Positions 51,578 through 63,720 of a DNA stretch of 64,000 nt are shown piece by piece. Under the pieces are notes generated by a model. The model searched no databases, was not told the DNA's origin, and saw nothing but the letters and a program-made list of their open reading frames with translations. The stretch spans positions 62,001-126,000 of the forward strand of contig VZSF01008505.1 in assembly GCA_013398295.1 (NCBI GenBank), written 5' to 3'. How positions within the stretch are numbered: position 1 is the stretch's first letter; every line of letters starts with the position of its first letter. The DNA comes from Chionis minor. Taxonomy: Eukaryota; Chordata; Aves; Charadriiformes; Chionididae. The position numbers and the translations under genes were made by a program.

Positions 51578-54487
51578 AGGTATACATAAGCCAGAGTTGG
51601 TATATTTATATGTGGGCCACTACATGTCTCTATGTATGTACAAGTAACCGACTTCCTATGCAAAGCTAAATTCTTACACTCATTTGTAGGACTTGTTTAC
51701 TTCTAGAGCAATGGCTTCTGGTGAAGGAGTCACTGCTGATTAAAATGTTAAATCTAAGGCTAACAGTAAGAAAAAAAAATAGTATTGTCTGCAGTCCTTT
51801 ACACCATTTGCCTTGTCTTTGGTATGGTGAAAATCAAGGCTCTTGCTTTGGGAAGCTCGTCCTTCACTTGTCTTCAGTAGTTTGAAAACATCAATTCCCT
51901 GTCTGTGCTCTTTGTTACAGACTGCTCTGCAGGAAATACCTCTTAACCTGTTGAGTGAATGCATATGCTCAGAAATGGTTTAATTGCAACCAATCTAGGT
52001 CATGGAAAGGCTGGAAGATGGGCATGGTGAAGTCAATGGCATCAATTTCCAGAGAGTTAGAATTTCACCCGTTGTGGGTGGGTGTGTTGTCCTTAGTGTT
52101 GTTTTTAGGGGACTGTTGTTTTTTCCATCCTTTCTGCAGTCTGATTGGTGCTCTGCTAAAATAAAGTTCTCCTTTCCTAGAATCAGTCCTGGCATTGTCT
52201 GATTGGGGCTGTGATTCCTGCCCCATGTCGTATTTCTTTTATTTAGTTCCATCTTATTTGTACAGTTTCTTTTGTAAGCCACAGCGTGATGCCTTTCCAG
52301 CAGCTGTTTTTAATATTGTGAATAGATACTATTTGTCTAGAAGCTGCAGTTGTGGACAAGGATCCCATTTTACAAACTTAGAGTAAAAACATGGTTCCTT
52401 GTGGTCAAAGAATGACATGAGAGAATCGATGGATAATTACGGAACAGTGTTCTGTCTGTGCTTTTAGTTAAAGGTTTGTCACTAGCCATTGAGTGCCTCT
52501 GGAAACAGAGGGTCTTGAGGCAAACTACCCGTTTGTCACAGGTCTAACTAGCAGAGGACATGGGATTTAGGATTATTTTGTTACTACTGAATTCTGTAAA
52601 GAGGAAGCATGATTTCTTTCACAGGGTTTCTCTCCAAGCCTGAGAAGGCAGTATTATGAGTGGTTTGGAGCAGGTTTAGCAAGATGTCTTCATCTTTCGT
52701 TCTTTAAAAATACCTCACTCCAATGTCTTTTGAGTATGCAGTGATTTTTTTCTGCCTGTCTTTCAAGGACAAGTGGTGATTAATCCACCTGTTCTGCTTA
52801 TTTACCAGACTCTCTTCAATTTGTCTCTAAAATCTGACATTAGTTCATTTGAGTGTCTGTCCTTAACTGGTGGAAGCTTCTCAGCTTCCTCAGTATCAAT
52901 CATACTTTGAGTATGATTGGAAATTTGCTAAAGTGATTTTGTTGGGTCAGTTGTTCAAGTGATTTCAAATCAGTAATCACTGTGAACTAGCTGAGATTTA
53001 AGCACGTATATGCAGTTCTCCATCCTTTTGTTTCAAAGGATTTTACCCAAGACAAAGTGTGTTTGTGTGTGTGCGTTTTTGAAGAACCCTAGTGTCTTAG
53101 CTCAGCTATGTGGAATGGATTTCCTTTAGTGTATGCAAGTATCAACATCTTCTCATCAAAATTCAGATCTTTTCCGATTATATCCCCCTGGGGAACTGCA
53201 TGAATTTCTAGGGATATATGTGATTATTCCTTCCAAGTCTGGATCTCTTTACTGTAGACTATTTCACTCTCCCTTTTAGACAGTGGATCCTTGGAAGCAG
53301 AAGCTCAGCTGTCCTGAGTGCCAGGTTCCTAGGTATTGTTGGTGGGCAATATGACAGCAAAGCAAGGGAACTCAAAATTACAATGGAGTACCTAAATAAA
53401 TATCTTTTCTCTGCTGAGGCTCATGAATATTGCCATTCAATGAAAGGTAAAAGGATGCATCACTTCTCAGCATGACCTGTTTCTCTTTTTTGTGTTACTG
53501 GGTTTTCAGGCAACGTCGTTTCTGCCTGTGCTCTTTCTAGCTGAATCTTCCATTTTGGTTGTCGGACTGGTTAACTTGACCTAGAAGATGCTCCTATTTT
53601 AAAGCAGTTACTTATATCTTACTTGCAGCTCCATTTTTTTTTTCTGTGCGAAGCTTTTGCTTTTTCAGTATTGGTGGCCTTTAGGGTGTTCTTTTATAGC
53701 TTTTTATAAAATATATTTAATCATATATAGAAAAGCATTAAACTATCTGCCAGAGTTTACAGATAGTCAGAAATACCTGAAAGATTGTCACAAATACCCT
53801 GTTCCTTCCAAATTCAACCCCCAACTGACAACGGAAAATTACAGTTCAAATATTAGTGATGCTACCTCTTTTGTTGCTGAGCATTTTGCTAAAAACACTG
53901 CTTTACTATGGTAACTCCACAATCCCTTGGGAATGACTCTTCAATGCTTCCAACCTTCAGTTTTTTTCCTGACAAGTTTCTGGCTGTATCCTGGAAAATT
54001 TCTGGAGTCTGCTATGGATCTACAGCAGCTGAAAATATGGGGAGCAGCATAAACTAAAACGCGTTATGTTTGGTATGAAAAGTAGTAACTCTGGGCAGAG
54101 GAGGTTTCCAGTGCAAATTAAAACGTCCACATTCACACTTAACAAGCTAAAAACTCATTAGAGAGTGAGGTAAAATTACTAAGAAGTTGCTACTGAGTTT
54201 CCACTCTGTCCTCCTTGGACATCTGCAAAAACTAAGCAGCTTTGCTACAGAATGTAAGCTCTGCTTGACACAGAATGCTTTTGTTAATATTCCTACCTGG
54301 AATCTCCAACAGTAGAGTTTTTTAGTCAGTCCAAGTTCAGGCGTCACGGTGTTCAGATCTGGTAATTTGTTTGGAAACCACTGTAATTGCTCTTACTTTT
54401 ATGAACTTACTTTACTGAGTTTAAAATCTCTTTGCTGAAAGATACGCTTAAAAACACACAACATGCTTCCAAAATGTTGTGCTAATT

Positions 54488-54548
54488 AAAAAAAAAAAAA
54501 AAAAACCAAACAAAAAAAAAACAACCAAGAAAGAAAGAAAAAAACCCC
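54488..54548. repeat. A-rich tract with (GAAA)n
   Basis: An A18 run, then ccaaac, A10, acaacc and (gaaa) units ending in cccc. Simple sequence in the last intron. Confidence 0.9.
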
Positions 54549-57500
54549 GCGTAACCAGAGAAGTTATACATTGCAAGTTAAATCCATCCCTTCTTTGGAC
54601 AGAGTACTATTTCTTGCACAGCCTGCTGTGTGTCTGATAACATATTCCAGAGAGGCTGTGCATGCAGTGAGCTTTTCATTCAGTTTCTTTGGGCGTAGTA
54701 CGGCAGGATATTTGAATCCATAACTTCTAGTTATAAAATATGCAGAACGTATTGAAATCCAGGCATTTATATATCTTGAGAGTATGACTGCATGTAGTCA
54801 ACAGAGAAGCACTCTCCAATGCTGTAACAAAAAGCATTCTTTTCACATTTCTTCCTAGTTTGCATTAGACATGTCATACAAGAGCTAGAATATGAGGCAG
54901 ACTTTGCAAGGAGGCACAACAGTTCTTGCTGGTTTTTGGGTTTCCCAAAGAGAACTGTGCTCAGTAGGTTGTTCTGCTGCCAAAGGTTTTATCATGTGGA
55001 CCGAGTATCGTAACGGAACAAACACCATCTTCGTGTGTTTTTAGACATGTTATTTACTGGGGTTTCCCTGAAGAAAGCTTAGGGATTCTTTCCTTATGAG
55101 TCACTAACCAAGTGATTGTTTTTATATAAACTTTCCTTCAGCTGGCTAGAGTTGGAACACAGTGTTTTCTGCTCCTTCTGGGGTCTGACTTTTCTCTTAA
55201 TTTCTTTTAATGGTTATTCCTGCAGCCAACGGGACGGTTTGAACCTCATGGCCTTCCCCCGCACCCTCCCTGAGTTCCATAGTCTTGAAAATCACTGGTC
55301 TCGCCAGCAGAAGTGCTGGTGGCAATCACTATTTGTGTGTAATTCCACTTTTCAGCTTTCTGCCTTATGGTGCTTTTTCAACTCTGCACCTTACTTGTGG
55401 CTTAAGGAGAATGTGCTGTTGACATTAGCCAAACTGGAGTTTGCATTTTATGTGCTGAAATTAAAACAAAAAGTTGATATTTGACTTCAGCGGCATAAAG
55501 GTTAAAAGCTATAAAGTGCTGTGTTTCCATAATGGAAATGACTAAAGCTGGAGAGACACATGCCTTCTCTTACATACCCCTGAATCCTTTCCCACCCTCT
55601 TTCGGTGGCTGCAGCGGAGTCATCTTTTGCCAGTGGAGTGGTGCAGTCACTTTTAATTACCTCCTTCCACTGCTTTTGATTTCAAGCCCAACTGATGGCG
55701 CCAGGGGCTGAACCACAGGGAGATCTCCAGGCAAGTCCTGCCCATGTCAGGCAGCCTTGCCAGTCAGATGCTATACAACCCGCTGCACTTCCTTGCGGTG
55801 TTTTTGTTATTACATTTAAAGTTTTTTAGCTCAAGACAGAAGCTATGTTAAAATCTAGTAACTCTGTAATGTGCTTGTACGTGTGAAATTCTAGGTTATG
55901 GTCACCAACTTCTCTTCTGCTCCCTGACCTCACTTCAGATATTTATACTCTGTATGTACATGTATGTAATATATGTATGCTTGACTTCACAGGTAACATA
56001 TCGTGTATGTACAGATTTGTTAAAATGCATGGCATTATTTTAAGCCAGTAAGTATGCTCAGTTCTTTGACTCTTTTTCATAAACCATGATTGGATTTCTT
56101 TATTTTTATAGGAACAGGAATAGTTTAGCTGGAATGAAAATGTTCATTCCACTGCATCATTAGCTACAGGCAATCTTCAGTTGAAGCCTAGCCCATTTTT
56201 CGTGCTAAAACTCTAGTAGTTTGACTATTAATCAACATGTAGGATGAATTTCTGGGGCTGAGGGCGCTTGTCTGCATGCCTGTAATTTAAGCTGAACTCT
56301 TTTTTTTTTTTTCTTATGAAAGGAAGGTAGCCAGAAAATAAATTATGTTTTAAAGAGTTCACCTCCCTCTCACCCCCTTCTACCATTCCCCTTCTGATAA
56401 ACACCCCAAAAGTTTTCACTGGATGCATACGAAGATTTAGCTGGAGTAGCAGATCCTCAAATGTGTCATCTGATCCTCCAGTATTTCTAAAGCAACATTC
56501 TGTTAGACGAGACTAGTCACTGACCTGGTGGTTGTCTCAGATGTGATACTTAGTAATGATGGTCCAGTCCAACTTGCTTTTATCAATTTAAATGTTAATG
56601 TTAGGGTCTCAGATAAAAATTTCCCTCTCCTTCTCCATTACAAGGAGGCTGTAACCAGCAGCCCACGTCATAACAGGAGCATCAAAATTTTTAGTCAGCC
56701 ATTTACCTGCCTTTTCAGCAGCCTCCTCTTTTCACACAAGGGTCACACTCTCTCACCAAGTTGGATAAAGGCTTCTGGAAGGACGACAGAAGGTAACAAG
56801 TCAACCTGTGGGATCAGCTTACTACTGACAGCGACAGTTTCTGTTAACTCCTCCTGCTGTTCAGATCACTCACTCCTTGTATCCAGGCCCTGTTATGGGT
56901 GGAAATATTTGACACAGTTATGATTTAGCAGTGATTCAAAAGTTATTAATGCTTTAAGGTAGATCAAGAGGTTGAATTTTAGCAGCACTTAATCATTAAC
57001 CGGTTTAGCAGTTTACAAAGTGAGTGAACAAAGTAATTGAACAGCAACTTAGCTACAGATTTGAAGATGGCAAGATTCACACTAACTTACTATAAGGTAT
57101 TCCAAATCAATGCGTATACATATGGGCAAAAGCACAGATCTCAAATTAATGCATATAAACAAAGCATGTAAACACACACACAGAGGTCTCTGATTGCTAG
57201 AATCAGGAATTTCTTAACAGTGGCTGACTCTAAAGAGCCAACAGGTACCCCTTTAAAAGTCTTATACGTGCACAGACGGACAGATGAGCATCCGCATCCA
57301 TAAAGCTAATGTATATATCACAAACATATAGGTGGAATGGTGGAGGGAAGAAAGTCTAGCATATAGTCAAAATTTCCCTATCTCGAATTTAGGGTAGATA
57401 TTCACCATGCATCTGTGTTCCTCAGCAGGTGGTAGTTGAGATCTGAGAAGCATTGTCTTGCCCCGGCCCCAAGGTATCAGCCTGAGTGGCGTCTCAACTC

Positions 57501-57551
57501 AGGGGAGATACTGGCCACAGCCTGCTGCGATCCAGAAGAGCTCAAAGGGTC

Positions 57552-57575
57552 TTTACTACAATAGCTACTTATAGG
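57552..57575 (-). promoter_or_regulatory. TATA-like box and polyadenylation-like signal inside the LTR-like block
   Basis: On the minus strand cctataag (57575 to 57568) is followed within about 11 nt by AGTAAA (57557 to 57552). Such close packing of promoter and poly-A signal is found in many retroviral LTRs. Neither motif alone is significant in AT-rich DNA; the support comes from their order and spacing. Confidence 0.35.
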
Positions 57576-57716
57576 ATCTGAGATAATTGACTTTCATCAG
57601 GCACTTTTCCACCCAGGCCCAGCTCGGATAATGGAATATTCCAGTACTTCCCACCAGTTATGCCGGGCTAGAACTTCCTAGATCTTGGGGTCCTGGTATC
57701 CACACCCCCCCTCCCC

Positions 57717-57751
57717 GGCCTCTATCCATCTGTTGGATGGATAGAGTGGCC
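57717..57751. repeat. Near-perfect stem-loop (GGCC clamp plus 10-bp arms, 5-nt loop)
   Basis: Arms tctatccatc (57721-57730) and gatggataga (57736-57745) are exact reverse complements around the loop tgttg. A C-G pair (57720/57746) and, after a one-base bulge, GGC/GCC pairs extend the stem through 57717-57751. It lies directly after a C-rich run and within the LTR-like block. Confidence 0.9.
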
Positions 57752-59345
57752 ACTATCCGTCTGTTGTCAGCAGTGATCAGTTATAGTTATTATCTGCCAA
57801 TGGTAGGAGATATGGGGACCAGGCACACTACGGTGTTCTGGTCCGCTGCTCTCCTGCTTTTCTTTCTTTTGTGTCAGACCACTATGTTACGTTCTGGTCC
57901 ATTGTATTGTTGTGTGGCCCAGGTTGGGAGGGAAATCACGTCAAATACTGAGCAGTCAAAAGGAGGCAGGGGGGTGTGTGTGGAATGGACTGCCACAGGC
58001 CACTCCATACATACAAGCCTATAGAAGGTGCGTATTCAGAGGACTGATCCTCCAGTTCAGAGACAGGAATGGGACAATCATGCCTGGAAGGGCAGGAATT
58101 GTTTCCTTACACCGTTTCTCTACTTTAGTCTCACCAGGCTCCCTAAATCACTCTGCAGAGACTTGTGGAACATGCAGTGCTTCTCCAGCCATCGCTGAAG
58201 AAAGTAGTCAAACAACAGTCTCCGTGCCCAGTGGCTTCTTAAGAAAAGTCTTTTCCAAAGGCCACATCCCTCTTTTCCCAGGTCCAGTAAGCAGCAGGAG
58301 CAACTTTGGGTCAATCAGTGTGTGCATGTGAGTTTTCGGGGACCGCTAACCAAATGTCTTTGCTCTTTCCTCCCAGATATACTCCCCAGCTTAATGGGAG
58401 AGCTGATGCAGAGCCCTTTCCAGCTCTGAGGCAGGGGAGTATGTTTTGGAACATGTACAAGGACCATGTGGGGGAGGAAGGAAGAGAGCCATATAGTTCA
58501 TATAAGATGCAGAGCTATTTCAATTTAACTGTCTGGGGCTCTCAAAGAGTGCAGTGCTGTAGCCTGTGGAGTCTGAAAAGCAATTTCACTGCGATTGTGG
58601 TAAAATCCTCTTGTTCTAGCCATGAAATTTCATTTGACCATTAAGGAAATAGTGTGGCGACCGTGGAAACAATGGAAATGTAAAGCATTATCTTTCACCA
58701 GAAGGCACGTAGCCTCCTCCATCAGTGATCCAGACAAGATCGCACCACTACCATACAAAAGGGTGTTCCCTCTATTGGACCTGCATTGCACATAACAGAG
58801 ACTACCAATGCATTTGTTCTTTTCATGACTACACTATACCAGTGTCTCAGAATTATCTGATGCTCTGTTAGAGGTGTTTGGGCTTTCTTTTCCCTTGTTA
58901 CTGCTAGCCAGTGAGCTCCCAGTCCAGTGCAGCAGCTGTCATTAGTCTGTCAGCATATAACTATTATTTTATTCTGTTTCTGTTTTTCCAGTCCTTGAAG
59001 TTATCCGTGTCTTCCAGGACACTGTTCAATCCCCCATTGTATTGCCAGTACCTCACAATTCTGTGTTATGGACAGGAACAAATTTACCTGGCAAGTTCAG
59101 TTTTGTTTCAGTAAGACCGATCCGTTGGACACTTTGATGGTGAAATCCTTCAAGGCTGATAGTTCTTCCTATGTCATCATTTAATTATCTGTTAGTTTCT
59201 TATTGTACCATTCTTTCATTAATATCCATCTTTATCAACTTAATTGCCACTCTTCTAAGGGTATCACTTTGCTGAATCAAAGATCCATCGAGTCTGAAAA
59301 TCAGTTAATTTACCAAGCGAGTCTGGCACGCTCTGCCATCTTTGC

Positions 59346-59432
59346 CTTTTTTGTTGGTTTGGTGGTGGGAGTGCTTTTGTTTGATTTTGTTTCGGGTTTT
59401 TTTGGTGGGTGTTGTTTTTGTGGGTTTTTTTA
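59346..59432. repeat. T/G-rich low-complexity tract
   Basis: T runs alternate with GG and GGG (ggtttggtggtggg, gggtttttttggtggg). It produces a spurious hydrophobic Gly/Val/Phe-rich open frame at 59203-59433, which is not a gene. Confidence 0.85.
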
Positions 59433-60777
59433 AAGTCTTTCTTTAAAAACATCTTCAAGAGCCTTGTAGACAGTCATGGTTCAACTAACAAACCTGTACT
59501 TACTTGCATCACTTTTATTCCTGTTTGTTGAGTGTGGGCACTGCACTTGCTGGTCTGTAGACCCAAGTACCATGCCAATACCTTGATACTGTGGTTCTGC
59601 ACCAACTCTATAGGCAGTAGCAGGAGCTCTTGTGTTAGCCCTGCTGGGAGCTGATGACTGGATATGGGTGTATATCAGTGATACTTTTAGGGAGATTAGG
59701 CACAATGTGTCTGTCTTTTTTGAGGGTGGCTATTTATTCCCTCATTTCTTCCCTTCACATGTCCTGTCCTGGTTAGGAAAGAAAGATAATGATACAGGAA
59801 GTTTTGTTTCACCTGAGACAGTATAAGAGTGCAAGAAATTTTGTCCATGAAACCTTGGTAGTCAAGATACTTTGCTCCGAGGAACCCAATGGAAATAGTC
59901 TTGTCAAATGGCAAGCTTCCGGGCTGATGACTCAGGTTTTCCTCTGGTCTGGATGACAAGAAACTGCCTATGACAGCCATGAGGAGCAGAAAGCAGTAAT
60001 TCACACTCCTGTGACACAGCATTTTCTCCTTTGATGTTATCAAATTGCACCCAGAAATACAGCCTGTGATTCCAGACCACAGTCTTTCCTCTGTACCTCC
60101 TTTGCTGCTTGCCTGGCCACGGACTGGTTTTCCTTTTCAGGGCTTTTCATTTTTATACTGGTTCCCTTCCCATTTCTCTTCAAACGCTTCCGAACGTACA
60201 GTTGTGTTCCCTCAGATTAGTTGATCTGTTAGTGCATGTTTTGCATAAGCCTTCACTTTCTCCAGCCATCGTCGTTCATGTGAACCATGGCTCACATCAC
60301 TGTAGACTTCCTTGCCAATAGCCATTGCCCCTGCACACACACATGGTGTCTGTGCGTGGGTGTGAAGAAGTACATGCATTTGTAGGCATCTGAATTGAAA
60401 TCGTGCTAGTTTATGCTGAGGTATGTTTCTGTAATAGGCACAAATAAGAATTGTTTAATGTGGAATATATAATTATCAATTGAAAAATCTGCACCCTCTC
60501 AGATGCCTTGTCAACACTTCACGTCTCAAAATGTGTAGTATCCAGAAAACTGTGGTGTTAACCTTTTCTAGGCCATGCTGAACATGTGAAAAATCAGTCC
60601 TTTTTTGTGTTTGCATGGGATCTTTGTTCGCTGTGATTAATAGTCCACTAACAGCGTCCAATACAAGTTCAGTGCAATGTACAAAGTGCCTTTGATGCCA
60701 GACATTCTACAGTGCTGTGCAGAAACTAAAGCTAATAGTTGTAAGCCTGAGAGGACTGGAATGTTTTCAATTTACTT

Positions 60778-60860
60778 TTAAACAAATGACTTTATTGTGC
60801 CATTCTCACATGGGAGTAAATTCCACAGCCTTAGTGCCGCATTAGACAAAACTTTTTTTA
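60778..60860 (-). mobile_element. Possible relic of a LINE ORF2 C-terminus (L2/CR1-like)
   Basis: On the minus strand the sequence reads KVLSNAALRLWNLLPCENGT then IKSFV and a stop. It matches the pattern N-A-x-x-x-LWN-x-LP...(I/V)...S(F/V) found near the C-terminus of many non-LTR retrotransposon ORF2 proteins (typically APRLWNSLP..IR...S...FK). The open frame continues upstream to 61125, but the rest has no clear family feature. This is a short-motif call, and chance is possible. Confidence 0.4.
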
Positions 60861-63435
60861 CCTGCTGATTTCTGTTTATACTTGGAGAAAAGAAATTGAC
60901 CTTGGTTAGGGATTGGGGAGAATAGGACAGGACTATTAAACTCAGCGGGAATTTTGCCAGGGGCTTCGCTGGGAGCAGAGTGGGATGCAGGAGTACAGGA
61001 TGTAGCTGAAGGATGATTTGTGGTGCAGAGCGGACTTTAGGAATTCTGTGTGCCTGAAAATCAAACTCGTAAAGGGCACCTGTAGGAAAAGCTTTAAAAC
61101 TGGTTTTGCTGCTCCTGAAATGCAAAGGAAGAGGTCATTGTAATCCGAGTAAATGCCAGCGGATGTTGGAGGAAGATTCCTAGTGTCTGCAGTTGGGGAT
61201 GGATAAGGCTCAGCTCCTTAAAGGAACAATTTTCAAGTAAGTGATGGGTGTCTCAAATGGGTGTCTGTACCCATATAGCAATGACATCTCTTGACCTCAA
61301 GGAGAGAAGGTGCCTCTGAACTCACCGCACTGCTATTGTAATGGTAAAGATTTTCAGACCAAGACAGGGAAAAGTTTTGAAGGAATGAGTCTTTAATGCT
61401 TATAGGATGGTCTAATACCATGGATTTGTAAAAAATACAAAGTACTTGCAAAATTCCTAAGTGAGGAACATGAATCCATTCAGCATTGCTCCATGTGGGA
61501 GGCCCTCTAATGCTAATAAGTGCATCATAGTCTTCTGGTAGGTATAATACAGAACTCATTCCAGTAACTCCTTTTGATTGAAACATGAGTGTATGTTAAT
61601 TACTAGCAGAATCAAGAACATTGGATTATTTTTTTAACTGCTCAGTAGGCCTTTTTTGTACTAAACCTTCTTTTCAAGGCTTTTGTTTTGTGCATGTTGC
61701 ATAGTTTTTTTGCTTTATAAATCCATAAGAGATCAAGAAAAGGTTTAAGTTTTGTTTTGACTAATGTTTTTACTTTGGCTATCTGCAATTCATTAGTATT
61801 TTGTGTTAACACACCACTGCATGGAAATCCAAATAGAAAAAATGACAAGTTTAGGTGAAGCTTAGATAAATGCAATTGCAGAAATGGGACAAATAAATCC
61901 AGTCAACCTTAAAATGGCTTTGGAGCCTTTTGTCTTTCTCTGATGTTTCTAACCACTGTCTGCTCTTTTCCAAAATAATAGGTCTCTTGTTTGTCTCTGT
62001 GCCATGGCTTCCCATAAAACCTTACCTCGGTTACAAAATAAACAATGTAAACGGTGCAGATCATTCTGCAGTGCCCTCAGAGCCCTAAAGCCTTTGCTGC
62101 CACTGATTTGGCCTCTAGAGGAAAATACACCTAAAGCTTTTGTAGACTTTCAAGAATGACAGGGAAAAGGGTCTGAGAGCTATTTCCATTTCACCTTGTA
62201 GGTCAGGGAAGGTTTGTCCAGTTTGTTTCTCCTCATTTGTTAGCTTTCTTCCTTTTTCAAAAAAAATGGTGTATGTTGATGATTACTGAAAAGAAACCAG
62301 TGTGCATATAGAGGGCAACAGCTTTTACATAGCTAAAGGCTGCCATGAGTCAAAACTGAGATCAAGCACGTTACTTGGCAGCGCTGGGAAGCTTGTGGGG
62401 GCAAAGGCAGTGCCAGTTCCTTCCCAGGTGATGCCTGTGTGTGCTCCGTTTCCATGAGCAGAACAATGATTTCATTACAAATCTGGATTTTCTAAAAAGT
62501 CTAAGATGTGTTTCGGGAGTTGTTGTAAAGCCTCTCTCCCTGCGGTGGGGAAGAAACCGTGTAGGAGAGGGCAGAATCATTTTTTGTTAAAACCAGGCTG
62601 AACATTTCTGGGCAGCAGCTCTCCGTCCTGTCCTAACAGCAAGTGCCCAGCTGCCCTCTTCAGATGGGAAACACGACTGCGGCAAGGGAATATCACCAGG
62701 GCCTGAGGTTGTATTAGCTTTCCACGCTGGGTAGAGTAAGGAGCAATTATGTGCTTTTGCCTAAGACTCCTCAGACTCTCTCTAACCCACTCGCTTCCTG
62801 CCCATCTGGAAAAGCAAGCTCCTCACTTGCAAAATGTTTTGGGAAAAGAGAGGAGGAGGGAATACACTGCTATGAAAGCATCTCATCCCCTTTGTCTCCC
62901 AAATGCCTGTCTACAGTAGGGATATAATCTGTGCTTAAAGGTGGCTCCCTGGGGGGCCCCGGTTTGGCAGGCAAACTGGTAGGGAACACATGCTCTGAAG
63001 CCAGAGGGTGTCTCAAATGAAATGAGATTTGAATCTCGCCATCCAAGTCTTAATAATCCATGAGTCTTAATATGGCCATAAGGCTATAAATTCAGGGATT
63101 TTGACCTCAAAGTCTTTGAGTGTGTTTAAAAATAGCTCACCCATCCTCATTTTATCACTTCATATACTCTGACACAATTTTGGAACCTGCCTCCATCCCA
63201 TCTAACAAGGGAACACTATAATTAAGAATCAGTTTTAAAAGGCTGTTCTCTCTTAGTTTAAGGCAGAATAAGGCTTTATGTATTTTGCAGGAGATTATAA
63301 ACAATTCATCAGCTAAAATTAGCAGTAAAAAGGGAGCCCCAGTTCTTTCCTGTGCTGTGGTTTGTACCACAAAGACTTAGTGTTTTTAAATCATGACAGA
63401 GCTTTCTAAAAACCTTGAAAGCATATTATGTATGT

Positions 63436-63720
63436 GTCACTTTGGCTCAGTTAGGAATAGTCTCACCTCTAAGCAAGAAGGCCATGGGTTCAAGTTCCAT
63501 GCCCCCCCCTTGGATTTAGCTCTCACAGTAATTTTATTACAGAAAACATTTTTAAAATAGAGCCATAGGGGAAGAAGAGTGAAACTTTTATATCTGTAAC
63601 TGTACTGTGAGACATTCAGTCATTGGGACGATATGTTAAACCACTGCTCTTACTATCCAGCTTTGCTTAGCAGGCATCAACCCTCTAAAAAGAGAGGGAC
63701 TAGCCCTAATGGCGTAGCAG
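63436..63720 (+). mobile_element. tRNA-derived SINE-like relic
   Basis: A pol III A-box-like tggctcagttagg (63443-63455) is followed about 44 nt later by a B-box-like ggttcaagttcc (63487-63498). That is the spacing found in tRNA genes and tRNA-headed SINEs. The region between does not fold into a clean anticodon arm, so it is not a functional tRNA gene. Downstream, gatatgttaaacc (63630-63642) resembles a body motif (g-acgttaaacc) that I recall from ancient vertebrate tRNA-SINEs. The combination suggests an old, diverged SINE. The 3' boundary is uncertain, and no tail is obvious before 63720. Confidence 0.45.

Larger units (their letters stand above)
57330..57960 (-). mobile_element. Probable endogenous-retrovirus LTR fragment, antisense
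   Basis: Read on the minus strand, this block has the organisation of a retroviral long terminal repeat. A GC-variable U3-like part includes a stem-loop (57717-57751). It is followed by a TATA-like cctataag (57568-57575) and an AGTAAA polyadenylation-like signal close behind (57552-57557). After these comes a GC-rich stretch (57430-57540) resembling the U5 part of avian ERV LTRs as I remember them. I could not fix the TG...CA ends or a target-site duplication, and I see no gag, pol or env coding sequence beside it, so a solitary or truncated LTR is the best reading. Related sequence may extend from about 56890 to 58350. The family is not identified. Confidence 0.45.

Noticed and set aside
51061..51663. 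200-codon minus-strand frame as a gene
   Set aside because: Most of it is the CR1 ORF2 C-terminus, and its first ~30 codons come from unrelated flanking DNA.
57912..58331. 139-codon + frame beside the LTR-like block as a viral gene
   Set aside because: It is on the strand opposite to the LTR-like block and shows no gag, pol or env motif.
59203..59433. 76-codon hydrophobic Gly/Val/Phe-rich frame suggesting a membrane protein
   Set aside because: It is translated from a T/G low-complexity tract.
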